From the NCBI GenBank assembly GCA_965276715.1, contig OZ255622.1, positions 2,170,001 through 2,234,000 of the forward strand: 64,000 bases of DNA, read 5' to 3'. Shown here piece after piece: positions 7,261-15,633 of this stretch (position 1 is its first letter; every line of letters begins with the position of its first letter). A model generated the notes under the pieces. It had not been told where the DNA came from. It saw nothing but the letters and a program-made list of their open reading frames with translations, and ran no database searches. The position numbers and the translations under genes were made by a program. The stretch comes from CAXTPV01 sp965276715. Its GTDB lineage: Bacteria > Pseudomonadota > Alphaproteobacteria > Acetobacterales > Acetobacteraceae.

Positions 7261-9027
7261 TTACGGCGTCCCGTCCTGGAACTGCAGACGGGCCAGCCGG
7301 GCATAGAGGCCGCCAGCGGCGATGAGGGTGTCGTGGGTCCCGCTGGCCGCGACCCGCCCCGCTTCGATCACGACGATCCGGTCGGCCTTGCGGACGGTCG
7401 CGAGACGGTGGGCCACGACGAGCGTCGTGCGGCCGCGCGCCAGGATCGCGAGCGCATCCTGCACGGCGCGTTCGGACTCCGCGTCGAGCGCGCTGGTCGC
7501 CTCGTCGAGCAGCAGGACCGGCGGATCGCGCAGGATCGCGCGCGCGATCGCGATGCGCTGACGCTGGCCACCCGAGAGGCGCACGCCCTTCTCGCCGAGG
7601 AACGTGTCGTAGCCTCGCGGCATCTGGTCGAGGAAGTCGGCGTGCGCGGCGCGGCCGGCGGCGCGGATCTCGGCGTCCGTCGCATCCGGCCTCCCGTAGC
7701 GGATGTTCTCGGCGGCCGTCGCGCCGAAGATCACCGGGTCCTGCGCCACGATGCCGATCCGCCGCCGGAGGTCCGGGAGCGAGGCGTGCGCGATGTCGAT
7801 CCCGTCGAGCCGGACCGTGCCCTGTCCGGGATCGTGGAAGCGGAGCAGCAGTTGCAGCACCGTGGTCTTGCCGGCGCCGGACGGGCCCACGAGCGCCACC
7901 GTTTCGCCGGACGCGATGTCGAGGCAGAAGCCGGAGAGGGCCGCGACATCGGGACGCGCCGGATAATGGAACGTCACGTTCTCGAACTGCACGCGGCCCT
8001 GGCGATGAAGCGGAAACGGCACCGGGTCGGGCGGCGAGGCGATCGCCGGCCGCTCGGCCGCGAGCTCGGCGAGGCGGTCGGCGGCGCCGCCGGCGCGCTG
8101 CAGCTCGCCCCAGAGTTCGCTCATCTGCGCGCCCGCGCTCGCGAGCAGCACCGCGTAGAAGATGAAGGCGGACAGGTCGCCGCCGCTCATTCGTCCGGCG
8201 ATCACGTCGCGGCCGCCGACCCAGAGGCTGAACACGATCGCGCCGAAGCCAAGCAGGATGACGACGAAGACCAGCGCCGCGCGTGTGCGCGCCCGGCGCA
8301 GGGCGGCCGCGACCGAGCGCTCGATCTCGGCTGCGAACCGTGCGCGATCGACGGGCTCGTGGGTGAAGGCCTGCACGGTGCGCAGCGCGTTGACCGTCTC
8401 CTCGGCGTAAGCGCCGAGATCGGCGACCCGGTCCTGGGCCGCCCGCGACAGGCGCCGCTCGCGTCTGCCAAACGCGACCAGGGGCAGGACCACGACCGGG
8501 ACGACCAGCATCACCAGGGCGGCGAGCCTGAGGCTGGTGACGAGCAGCAGGACCAGCGCGCCCACGAGCAGCAGCGCGTTGCGCAGCCATTGCGAGATCG
8601 CCGAGCCGATCAGCGCCTGCAGGACGGCGATATCGGCGGTCAGCCGCGCGAGGATGTCGCCGGTGCGGGCGGTCTCGAAGAAGGCGGGCGAGAGTGCGAT
8701 CACACGGTCGAACAGGTCGCGGCGGAGGTCGGCGGCGATGCGCTCGCCCAGCCAGGCCACGAGATAGGCGCGCGCAAAGGTCGCGATGGCGAGGCAGGCG
8801 ACGACGGCGGACATCGCGAGCGCCGCGTGGTCGAGCTTTGCGGTGCTGCCGCTGGCGAAGCCGACATCGATCAGGCGCTTCACGCCCTGACCGAGTGCCA
8901 GCACCAGGCCGGCGGCGACCAGGAGGGACGCCGACGCGCCGAGCACGCGCCCCAGGTAGGGCCGCAGGTAGGGCAGCAGCAGGCCGAGCGAGCCGATCCG
9001 GCGCAGGGGCGAGGGCTTGTCAGGCAC
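7261..9027 (-). CDS. ABC exporter half-transporter (fused membrane and ATPase domains)
   Basis: A 588-residue ABC type-I exporter half-molecule of the MsbA/ABCB kind. The membrane domain with about six helices covers residues 20-330. The nucleotide-binding domain follows, with Walker A GPSGAGKTT, signature LSGGQRQR, Walker B VLLLDEATSALD and the switch His in AHRL. It should function as a homodimer. The substrate cannot be deduced; lipid or drug export is usual for the subfamily. It stands between gap and the transketolase-like gene on the same strand. The short upstream region has two TCATGA palindromes (9043-9056). Confidence 0.9.
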   Translation of the reverse strand: MPDKPSPLRRIGSLGLLLPYLRPYLGRVLGASASLLVAAGLVLALGQGVKRLIDVGFASGSTAKLDHAALAMSAVVACLAIATFARAYLVAWLGERIAADLRRDLFDRVIALSPAFFETARTGDILARLTADIAVLQALIGSAISQWLRNALLLVGALVLLLVTSLRLAALVMLVVPVVVLPLVAFGRRERRLSRAAQDRVADLGAYAEETVNALRTVQAFTHEPVDRARFAAEIERSVAAALRRARTRAALVFVVILLGFGAIVFSLWVGGRDVIAGRMSGGDLSAFIFYAVLLASAGAQMSELWGELQRAGGAADRLAELAAERPAIASPPDPVPFPLHRQGRVQFENVTFHYPARPDVAALSGFCLDIASGETVALVGPSGAGKTTVLQLLLRFHDPGQGTVRLDGIDIAHASLPDLRRRIGIVAQDPVIFGATAAENIRYGRPDATDAEIRAAGRAAHADFLDQMPRGYDTFLGEKGVRLSGGQRQRIAIARAILRDPPVLLLDEATSALDAESERAVQDALAILARGRTTLVVAHRLATVRKADRIVVIEAGRVAASGTHDTLIAAGGLYARLARLQFQDGTP

Positions 9028-9042
9028 GATCGGTGAAGGACG

Positions 9043-9056
9043 TCATGATGTCATGA
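9043..9056. promoter_or_regulatory. Tandem TCATGA palindromes upstream of the ABC exporter
   Basis: Two copies of the palindrome TCATGA separated by two bases lie 16-29 bases upstream of the ABC exporter start. This is the only structured element in the 9028-9148 gap. It could be an operator, but six-base palindromes also arise by chance. Confidence 0.2.
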
Positions 9057-9148
9057 GCCACACGATCTATGACCACGCGTGCGATCGATGCGTATGACAC
9101 TGACGTCCGCCGGCGGTCTTGAGGGCCCGCCTCGACGCCCACTTTCTG

Positions 9149-11047
9149 CTACGCTCGGCTGATGACCGCGTCCGCGATATGCTCCGCGGTCAGCCCCACA
9201 TGGTGGCGCAGCTCGTCGTAGCCGCCGCTGGCGCCGAAGCCGTCGAGGCCGATGAACCGGCCCGTCTCGCCGAGCCAGCGTTCCCAGCCGAAGCCGTGCG
9301 CCGCCTCGATGCCGAAGCGGCGCGCGCCGCCGAGCACCCGCGCACGGTAGGCGGGCTCCTGGCGCTCGAAGAGTTCCCAGCACGGCAGCGACACGACGGC
9401 CACCGAGAGGCGCGCGCGGGCGAGCAGCGTCCGGGCGGCGAGTGCGAGGGCGAGCTCGGTGCCGCTCGCGATCAGCGTCGCGTGCCGGGGCCCCGCGGCT
9501 TCGGCCACGACATAGCCGCCGCGCACCGAGGCGTTCGATCCGGGGCTGTCGCGCGACAGTGTGACGGGAGCCGAGGACAGCATGATGACGCTCGGTCCGT
9601 CGGCACGGCGGAAGGCGAGCTCGAGGCATTCGGACGCCTCGATCGCGCAGGCGGGGCGGAAGACGAACAGGCCCGGCATCGCGCGCAGCCCGGCGAGCTG
9701 CTCGACCGGCTGGAACGCGGCGCCCTCGACGGAGGAGGAGAGCCCGTCGTCGGTGAAGAGCTGGACGAGCTTGCGGCCGGTCAGCGCCGCGAGACGGAGC
9801 GCGGGGCGGATGCGGTCCGCGGCGATCGCCGGGGCGACGCAGACCGGGACCAGGCCGCCATGCAGGGCGAGGCCGTTGGCGATCGTGGCCATCCCGTGCT
9901 CCTGGCCGCCGCAGGCCAGGTGGCGCCCGCCATAGAGGTCGGGGCTGACTGCCGGCAGATGGTCGAGTGCCGGGCTCGCACGGGTCGAGGACAGGAAGAA
10001 CAGGGCGCGCGACGAGGGCCCGAGTCCGTCGAGGCAGCGCAGAGTCGCCTCCCAGGTGCCCTCGGTGACCCGGCGTGCGATGTCGGGACGGCTCGCGGCC
10101 TGCATGATCCGCGGCCAGCCCGGGGGGAGCCGGCCGGCAAGCGCCGTCTCGAAATCCTGGCGGGCGGGATGGCGCGACAGGCGCTTGAGCCAGGCGCGCC
10201 GTTGAGGGGCACCCCTGGCGCCGGCATGCCGCCAGGCCTCGTGCGCCGCGTCGAGTTCGCGCGGCTGGGCAGTGTCCGACGAGCCTCGCGGCTGGCTTCG
10301 ACGCGACGAGCGGCAGGCGATCAGGGTCGGGCGGCGGCCGCGGGCGACGGCGGCAATGCAGGCGGCGACATCCTCGGCGTCGGTGCCGTCGACATGGCGG
10401 ACGGTCCAGCCGCAGGCGGCGAAGCGGCGGAGCAGCTCGGGCTCGTCGGCCTCGGTGCCTTCCGCCTCGAAGACCACGGCGAGCCGGTCGAGGCGGAGCG
10501 CGCCCGCGATCGAGCCCGCCTCCTGGCCCAAACCGGCGGCAAGCTCGGTCGCGGACGCAAGCACCCAGGTGCGGTGATCGACCAGCGAGCGGCCGAAGCG
10601 GGCGGCCATCGCGCGCTCGGCGAGAGCGAGGCCTACGGAGGCGGCCAAGCCCTGGGCGGGCGAGCCGGCGGTCGCCTCGATCGCCGGATGCAGCGAGGGG
10701 AGCGGGCGCGGGGCGGCGGCGCAATGCAGCCTGCCGGACCGGTCGAGGACCGAGCGCTCCATGCCCTCGACGCCGGCGAGATGAAGCAGGCCATAGAGCA
10801 GGCCGCTCATGTTGCCGTCGGACAGCACGAAGCGGTCGCGGTCGGGCCAGGCCGGATCGGCGGCGTCGTAGCGGAGCGATCGGGTCCACAGACCGGTCAG
10901 GAAGCCGGCGAGCCCGGACGGCACCGGGTGAAGGCGGGCGGCGACGCCAGCGAGGGTCGCCGCCATGGGGGCGAAGCCGGCGCGGGCCGGCTCGATGCGC
11001 GGGCCGGTGGCCAGGCCGGCGTCGGGCGCGTCACTCAAGCCATCCAC
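9149..11047 (-). CDS. Transketolase-like protein lacking cofactor-binding motifs
   Basis: A protein of about 632 residues alignable to transketolase over its whole length: PAWPDRDRFVLSDGN, an HPAIEATAG segment, an EHGMATIANGLALHGG block, RPALRLAALTG, QPVEQLAGLRA and a C-terminal GFGASGGYDELRHHVGL. Residues essential in transketolase are changed. The NGHGS motif reads DGNMS. The metal/ThDP motif GDG is replaced by SAT. The partner Asn is Glu. The THDS histidine is Asp and the SRQ arginine is lost. The glutamate that activates the cofactor (E in EHGM) remains. It is probably inactive or repurposed. GTG at 11047 was chosen; a TTG at 11098 is possible. It lies where tkt normally sits relative to gap-pgk. 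Confidence 0.8.
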   Translation of the reverse strand: MDGLSDAPDAGLATGPRIEPARAGFAPMAATLAGVAARLHPVPSGLAGFLTGLWTRSLRYDAADPAWPDRDRFVLSDGNMSGLLYGLLHLAGVEGMERSVLDRSGRLHCAAAPRPLPSLHPAIEATAGSPAQGLAASVGLALAERAMAARFGRSLVDHRTWVLASATELAAGLGQEAGSIAGALRLDRLAVVFEAEGTEADEPELLRRFAACGWTVRHVDGTDAEDVAACIAAVARGRRPTLIACRSSRRSQPRGSSDTAQPRELDAAHEAWRHAGARGAPQRRAWLKRLSRHPARQDFETALAGRLPPGWPRIMQAASRPDIARRVTEGTWEATLRCLDGLGPSSRALFFLSSTRASPALDHLPAVSPDLYGGRHLACGGQEHGMATIANGLALHGGLVPVCVAPAIAADRIRPALRLAALTGRKLVQLFTDDGLSSSVEGAAFQPVEQLAGLRAMPGLFVFRPACAIEASECLELAFRRADGPSVIMLSSAPVTLSRDSPGSNASVRGGYVVAEAAGPRHATLIASGTELALALAARTLLARARLSVAVVSLPCWELFERQEPAYRARVLGGARRFGIEAAHGFGWERWLGETGRFIGLDGFGASGGYDELRHHVGLTAEHIADAVISRA

Positions 11048-11157
11048 TCGCTCTCGGTCATCGGCAGCCTGTGTGGAGCAGAGGTCGCGGGCAGGCAAGC
11101 CGCCCGGACGCTAGAGGGTGCTTGCCAGGCGGCGAGCGCCCTGCGATGGGGAGCCTC

Positions 11158-11607
11158 ATGTCGCGCGCGATCCTGTTGCAGCTGAGCCTGTTGCTGATGG
11201 GCTCCCTGGCCGTGCTCGGCGGCTGCAAGCTGGTCGACCAGCGCATGTTCGTGGCCGATGCCGACAAGCCGCCCAAGCCGAAGCTGCCGCCGGCGTTGCC
11301 ACCACCTCCCTCGTCCGCCCTGGTGGTGATCGCCTTTCCGTCGGTCGAGGATTGGCAGGGGACGGTGGGTGCCGCGGTCGGACTCGCGCGGTCGCGCAAG
11401 CCCGACGTGCTGTTCACGATCGAGGCGGCGGTGCCGAGGCATGGGACGCCGGGCCAACAGACCGACGCATTGGCGCAGGCGGTCGAGGACGCGCGCGCGG
11501 TCGCGACGACGATCGTGGCCGACGGGGCGGACCGTAGCCAGGTGGAGCTGACGGGTGCCACCGATCCGCTCGTCAAGCGAGAAGAGGTTCGCATCTACGT
11601 GCGCTGA
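11158..11607 (+). CDS. Putative lipoprotein
   Basis: A 149-residue protein with a type-II signal: hydrophobic residues about 4-18 and a lipobox ending LGGC. A Pro/Lys-rich linker (KPPKPKLPP) leads to a compact C-terminal domain of about 95 residues with alternating beta and alpha segments and a terminal VRIYVR strand. The C-terminal part is reminiscent of an OmpA-like periplasmic fold, but I cannot confirm it. A GGGGAG site precedes ATG at 11158; an in-frame ATG at 11146 is an alternative. It lies 44 bases upstream of hemA on the same strand. Confidence 0.7.
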   Translation: MSRAILLQLSLLLMGSLAVLGGCKLVDQRMFVADADKPPKPKLPPALPPPPSSALVVIAFPSVEDWQGTVGAAVGLARSRKPDVLFTIEAAVPRHGTPGQQTDALAQAVEDARAVATTIVADGADRSQVELTGATDPLVKREEVRIYVR

Positions 11608-11651
11608 TCCCACATCGGTCGCTTGAGACGACCGGGGACAGGCCCAGCGCG

Positions 11652-12872
11652 ATGCATGCTTTCGAGATCCATTGCCGCGAGGCGCTCGGCGCGATCCGGC
11701 GGCAGGGACGCTACCGGACCTTCACGGCGCTCGCGCGCGAGGCGGCGCGGTTCCCGGTCTATGACGGCGGCGGCCGGGCGCTGACGGTGTGGTCGACGAA
11801 CGACTACCTCGGCATGGGAGTCGATCCCGAGGTGGTGCGGGCCGGGATCGATGCGCTCGCGCGCTACGGCGCCGGCGCCGGAGGGACGCGCAACATCGCG
11901 GGATCGACTCCGCTGCACGCCGCCCTCGAGGCGGAACTCGCTGACCTGCACGGCAAGCAGGCCGCACTGCTGTTCGTGTCGGGCTACGTGTCGAACCAGG
12001 CGAGCCTCGGGACGATCCTGCAGACCCTGCCGGGGCGGCCGCCTTGGCACGTGTTCTCGGACGCGAAGAACCACGCCTCGATGATCGCGGGGATCAAGAC
12101 GGCGACGGCGCGCGGGGCAATGCTGCACGTCTTCGCGCACAACGATCTCGCCGATCTGGAGCGGCGTCTGGCCGGCGCGCCACCTGATGCCCCCAAGCTG
12201 ATCGCGTTCGAGAGCGTCTATTCGATGGACGGCGATATCGCCGATATTGGTGGGATCCGTGCGCTGGCGCGACGGTTCGGGGCGATGACCTATCTCGATG
12301 AGGTGCACGCGGTCGGATTATACGGGCCGCAAGGCGGCGGGATCGCGGAACGCGACGGTGTTGCCGGCGAGATCGACATCATCGAGGGAACGCTCGCCAA
12401 GGGATTCGGCTGCCACGGCGGCTACGTTGCCGCGGGCAAAGACGCGATCGACTATCTGCGCTCGACCGCGCCTGGGTTCATCTTCACCACCGCGCCGCCG
12501 CCGGCGACGGTTGCGGCGGCACTGGCGAGCGTGCGGATCTGCAGGCGGGATCCTTCGCGCCGGGAGCGATTGTTCGAGCGCGTGGAGGCACTGAAGGCGA
12601 GGCTGCGCGCGGCGGGGCTGCCGATGATCGAGACGCCGAGCCACATCGTGCCGATCCATGTCGGCGAAGCCGCACTGTGCGCATCGGTGAGCGCGCGGCT
12701 GGTGCGCGACTTCGGGATCTACGCGACGCCGATCAATTATCCGACCGTGGCGCGCGGCAGCGAACGGCTGCGGATCACGCCGGGGCCGTTCCACACGGAC
12801 GCGATGATGGACGCGCTGGTGTCCGCGTTGCGGACGGTCTTGCCGGTCCGCATCGACGCAGCCGCCGCATAG
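11652..12872 (+). CDS. hemA: 5-aminolevulinate synthase
   Basis: A 406-residue PLP enzyme of the alpha-oxoamine synthase family. It condenses glycine and succinyl-CoA to 5-aminolevulinate, the first step of the C4 haem/tetrapyrrole pathway of alphaproteobacteria. The family signs are TNDYLGM near the N-terminus, GAGAGGTRNIAGS, DEVHAVGLYG and the PLP lysine in GTLAKGFGCHGG. The GTLxKxFGC form and the THEYLGM-like N-terminus favour ALAS over KBL or BioF. It probably shares a transcript with the lipoprotein gene. It converges on pcaC with only eight bases between stop codons. Confidence 0.93.
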   Translation: MHAFEIHCREALGAIRRQGRYRTFTALAREAARFPVYDGGGRALTVWSTNDYLGMGVDPEVVRAGIDALARYGAGAGGTRNIAGSTPLHAALEAELADLHGKQAALLFVSGYVSNQASLGTILQTLPGRPPWHVFSDAKNHASMIAGIKTATARGAMLHVFAHNDLADLERRLAGAPPDAPKLIAFESVYSMDGDIADIGGIRALARRFGAMTYLDEVHAVGLYGPQGGGIAERDGVAGEIDIIEGTLAKGFGCHGGYVAAGKDAIDYLRSTAPGFIFTTAPPPATVAAALASVRICRRDPSRRERLFERVEALKARLRAAGLPMIETPSHIVPIHVGEAALCASVSARLVRDFGIYATPINYPTVARGSERLRITPGPFHTDAMMDALVSALRTVLPVRIDAAAA

Positions 12873-12880
12873 TCGGGGCG

Positions 12881-13267
12881 TCACTGGTCGGCGGATCGTC
12901 CGGCCAGGATAGTGCTGGCGGCGGCAAACGCGCTGTTGGCGGCGGGAATGCCGCAATAGATCGCGCTCTGCAGGATGACTTCCTTGAGCGTGTCCGGCTC
13001 GATGCCGGCCCCCAGGGCGGCGCCCATATGCATCTTGAGTTCCTCCTCGCGGTCGAGCGCGATCAGCATGGCGATCGTCAGCAGGCGGCGGGTGGATTGG
13101 TCGAGGCCGAGCCGGGTCCAGATCTCGCCCCAGGCGACGCGGGTGATCAGGTCCTGGAAGTCGGCGGTCAACGCGGTGGTGTTGGTGACCGATCGGTCGA
13201 CATGAGCGTCGCCGAGCACTGCGCGTCGTGTGCGCATGCCGAGTGCCAGGCGTTCGGTTTCGTCCAT
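12881..13267 (-). CDS. pcaC: 4-carboxymuconolactone decarboxylase
   Basis: A 128-residue member of the carboxymuconolactone decarboxylase family, full length for PcaC. It decarboxylates gamma-carboxymuconolactone to 3-oxoadipate enol-lactone. Family features are the N-terminal GMRTRRAVLGDAHV, WGEIWTRLGLD and the later HMGAALGAG segment. It is the last gene of the pob-pca operon, and its ATG overlaps the stop of the pcaBD fusion by one base (TGATG). Confidence 0.93.
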   Translation of the reverse strand: MDETERLALGMRTRRAVLGDAHVDRSVTNTTALTADFQDLITRVAWGEIWTRLGLDQSTRRLLTIAMLIALDREEELKMHMGAALGAGIEPDTLKEVILQSAIYCGIPAANSAFAAASTILAGRSADQ

Positions 13268-15081
13268 CAGATGTCCAGATGCTCGGCAAGAGCCGTGTTG
13301 AAGAGGGCTGGTTGTTCCACGTTCGACAGGTGGGCGGCAGGCAGGATCAGCGCGCGCCTGTCAGGAATGGCGTGGGCGAGGGCCATGGACTGCGCGGGCG
13401 GGGTGGAAACATCGTCGCTGCCGCCGATGACGAGGGTCGGGCTTCGGATCCTCGGAAGGTGATCGGTTAGGTCGGCGTCGCGCAGCGCGGCGCAGCAGGC
13501 GGCGTAATCGCCGGGCGTGTTGGCGAGCAGGCGGCGGCGGAAAGCGTCCACGGTGGCCGGGTGGCCTGCCGTGAAGGCGGGGCTGAAGAAGCGCGCGAGC
13601 ACGGTCTCGGCGATCGCCGCCATGCCGCCGGCACGGACGAGGCGTTCGCGCTCGATCCAGGTTGCGTGGCTGCCGATCCGTGACGCGGTATTGGCGAGCA
13701 CCAGCCGGTCGACGCGCTCGGGGACGTTGATCGCGAGCCACTGCGCGACCGCGCCGCCAAGCGAGATGCCGCAGACATGGACTGTTCCGACACGCACCTC
13801 GTCGAGGATCTCGATGATCCGGGCGCCGATCTGCTCGATTGTGGGGAGGCAGGGAAGATCGGGCGCGATGATACGGCATCTCCCGGCGAGTGCCCGCTGA
13901 TGGTCCCACATCGTGTGGTCACAACCGAGCGAGTGGAGGAACAGGATCGGCGGCCTGATTGCGGATGCCGCCATGGCTTCGCTTTCGCCGATGTCGGTTC
14001 CGACCCTCGCCGCCGTCAGGTTTCCGGCCATCGCGGCCAGGTCCAGTTCCAATCCTTCGATGACTGGCAGCAGCGCCTGGGTTGCGCCGTGCGCGAGGCA
14101 GAACAGGTCGGCGAGGACCGCCGCTTCGGCCTGCCAGCCGCCGAGGCCGCGCTCGTGCTCCTGCGGCATCGCGGCGATGATGGTGGCTGCGAGCTGGGGC
14201 GCACGCGCGGCGGCAGCGAGCACGATTTGGCAGCCGGTCGGGTTGCGCTTATGCGCCATCGATGACGAGCCGCCGCGGCCGGGCGTGCGCGGCTCGAAGG
14301 CCTCGCCCACTTCGGTCTGCGCCAGCAGCGCGATGTCGCGGGCAATCTTGCCGAGCGCGCCGAGCAGGATCGCGAGCGAGCCGGCGAGGCCTGCGATGCC
14401 GTCGCGCCGCGCGTGCCAGGGCAGCGGCGGGTTGGCCAGATCGAGCTCGGCCGCCATGCGTGCGGCGATCGCCGCGCCGCGTCCGTCGAGGCCGGCGCGG
14501 GTGCCGGCGGCACCCCCGAGTTGCAGGGCGAGCGCGTGGGTTGATTCGCTTGCGACGCGGGCGCGGGCGCGATCGATCGACACGCGCCAATGCGCGGCCT
14601 TGAGGCCGAAGGTGATCGGCACAGCCGCCTGCAACAGCGTCCGCCCGAGCATCGGTTGGGCGGCGTGTTCATGGGCGAGTTGGCCGAGGCCGCCCGCGAG
14701 ACGAACGAGGTCATCGTCGATCAACGCGATGCCATCGCGCGCCTGCAGCATCAGCGCGGTGTCGGCGAGATCCTGGCTGGTGGCGCCCTTGTGGACATGA
14801 TCGGCGTCCTCTCCGGCGCGGTTGCGCAGATGGGCGACCAGCGGGATCGCGAGCGTCCCGGCGTGGGCGGCCTGGTCGGCCAGCGTTTCGATGGCGATGT
14901 CCGGATCGGCGAACAGCGCGCGAAGGCGGATCGCGGCGTCGCGCGGGACCAGACCCTCTTCGGCCTGGGCACCGGTGAGCGCCGACTCGAAACGCAGGGC
15001 CGCCTCGAGCAGCGCGCGGTCGCCGAAGATGGCGAGCATGGCGGCGCTGCTCGCAGCGCGATCGCGGATCAGCGAGGCCAT
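13267..15081 (-). CDS. pcaBD: Fused 3-carboxymuconate cycloisomerase / 3-oxoadipate enol-lactonase (PcaB-PcaD)
   Basis: One uninterrupted 604-codon frame encodes two pathway enzymes. Residues 1 to about 370 are a PcaB cycloisomerase of the fumarase/argininosuccinate-lyase fold, with TSQDLADTA and the signature SSSMAHKRNPTG (about 272-283). Residues about 376-604 are a PcaD alpha/beta hydrolase, with nucleophile Ser440 in GISLGG, Asp557 and His584. The lactonase half starts at PILFLHSLG, so the first beta strands found in free-standing PcaD (about 20 residues) are missing. The lyase half is short at its C-terminus. PcaC, acting between these two steps, is encoded immediately downstream. PcaD-PcaC fusions (PcaL) are known; a PcaB-PcaD order is one I do not recognise as common. 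Confidence 0.88.
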   Translation of the reverse strand: MASLIRDRAASSAAMLAIFGDRALLEAALRFESALTGAQAEEGLVPRDAAIRLRALFADPDIAIETLADQAAHAGTLAIPLVAHLRNRAGEDADHVHKGATSQDLADTALMLQARDGIALIDDDLVRLAGGLGQLAHEHAAQPMLGRTLLQAAVPITFGLKAAHWRVSIDRARARVASESTHALALQLGGAAGTRAGLDGRGAAIAARMAAELDLANPPLPWHARRDGIAGLAGSLAILLGALGKIARDIALLAQTEVGEAFEPRTPGRGGSSSMAHKRNPTGCQIVLAAAARAPQLAATIIAAMPQEHERGLGGWQAEAAVLADLFCLAHGATQALLPVIEGLELDLAAMAGNLTAARVGTDIGESEAMAASAIRPPILFLHSLGCDHTMWDHQRALAGRCRIIAPDLPCLPTIEQIGARIIEILDEVRVGTVHVCGISLGGAVAQWLAINVPERVDRLVLANTASRIGSHATWIERERLVRAGGMAAIAETVLARFFSPAFTAGHPATVDAFRRRLLANTPGDYAACCAALRDADLTDHLPRIRSPTLVIGGSDDVSTPPAQSMALAHAIPDRRALILPAAHLSNVEQPALFNTALAEHLDI

Positions 15082-15084
15082 CGG

Positions 15085-15633
15085 CTAGATGTCGAAGAAC
15101 ACGGTTTCGCCCGCGCCTTGGAGGATGATGTCGAACCGCCAGGCGCCACCGTTGGGATGCGCGATCAGCGTCGCGCGCCGGCCGGGCGGCACGAGCGCCA
15201 GGATGGGATCGTCCTGCAGGTCGGGCGCGCCGTCGAAATAGATCCGGGTGACGAGCCGCTTGATGAGGCCCCGACCGAAGATGCCGACGACGAGGTGCGG
15301 CGATTGCGGCCGGTTGCCGTGGGCCGGCGCGCGGTCCGGGCGCGAGGTGCGCAACCGCCAGACGCCGTCTTTGTCGGTGCACGAGCGGCCGAAGCCGAGC
15401 CCGTCGCTGTCGGTCTGCCAGGTTTCGATCATCGCGTCGGGAACCGGGTCGCGGTTGCCGTCGAGGACCAGGCCGAACAATTCGACCGGCGGTCCGACGC
15501 GCTCGCGAGGGCGTGACCCGCCCACGAGGTCGGCAGCCCCATCCCAGGGAAGGGCGAAATGGAAAAAGGGACCGACCGTTTGCCAAGGGGTCTGGCCGAA
15601 GAGGGAGGGCGTCTGGTTGTCCTGCACGGTCAC
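15085..15633 (-). CDS. pcaG: Protocatechuate 3,4-dioxygenase alpha subunit
   Basis: A 182-residue intradiol dioxygenase alpha subunit. The N-terminal TPSLFGQTPWQTVGPFF segment, IETWQTDSDG and the late RIYFDG are typical of PcaG. It pairs with PcaH to cleave protocatechuate between the hydroxyls, giving 3-carboxy-cis,cis-muconate. The iron ligands sit in the beta subunit; the alpha chain shapes the pocket. The start overlaps the pcaH stop by four bases, consistent with stoichiometric synthesis. Confidence 0.94.
   Translation of the reverse strand: MTVQDNQTPSLFGQTPWQTVGPFFHFALPWDGAADLVGGSRPRERVGPPVELFGLVLDGNRDPVPDAMIETWQTDSDGLGFGRSCTDKDGVWRLRTSRPDRAPAHGNRPQSPHLVVGIFGRGLIKRLVTRIYFDGAPDLQDDPILALVPPGRRATLIAHPNGGAWRFDIILQGAGETVFFDI

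Noticed and set aside
6149..8590. Upstream extension of the pgk frame giving a 1221-residue protein
   Set aside because: The extra part lies over gap and the ABC exporter in a different frame; pgk has a proper start at 6148 and normal length.
11038..11098. Earlier TTG start for the transketolase-like gene
   Set aside because: It adds residues without family similarity and runs close to the divergent lipoprotein gene; GTG at 11047 is more economical, though not proven.
9119..11185. A 688-codon plus-strand open frame antisense to the transketolase-like gene
   Set aside because: Composition is Gly/Ala/Arg-rich with no motif, whereas the minus strand aligns to transketolase end to end.
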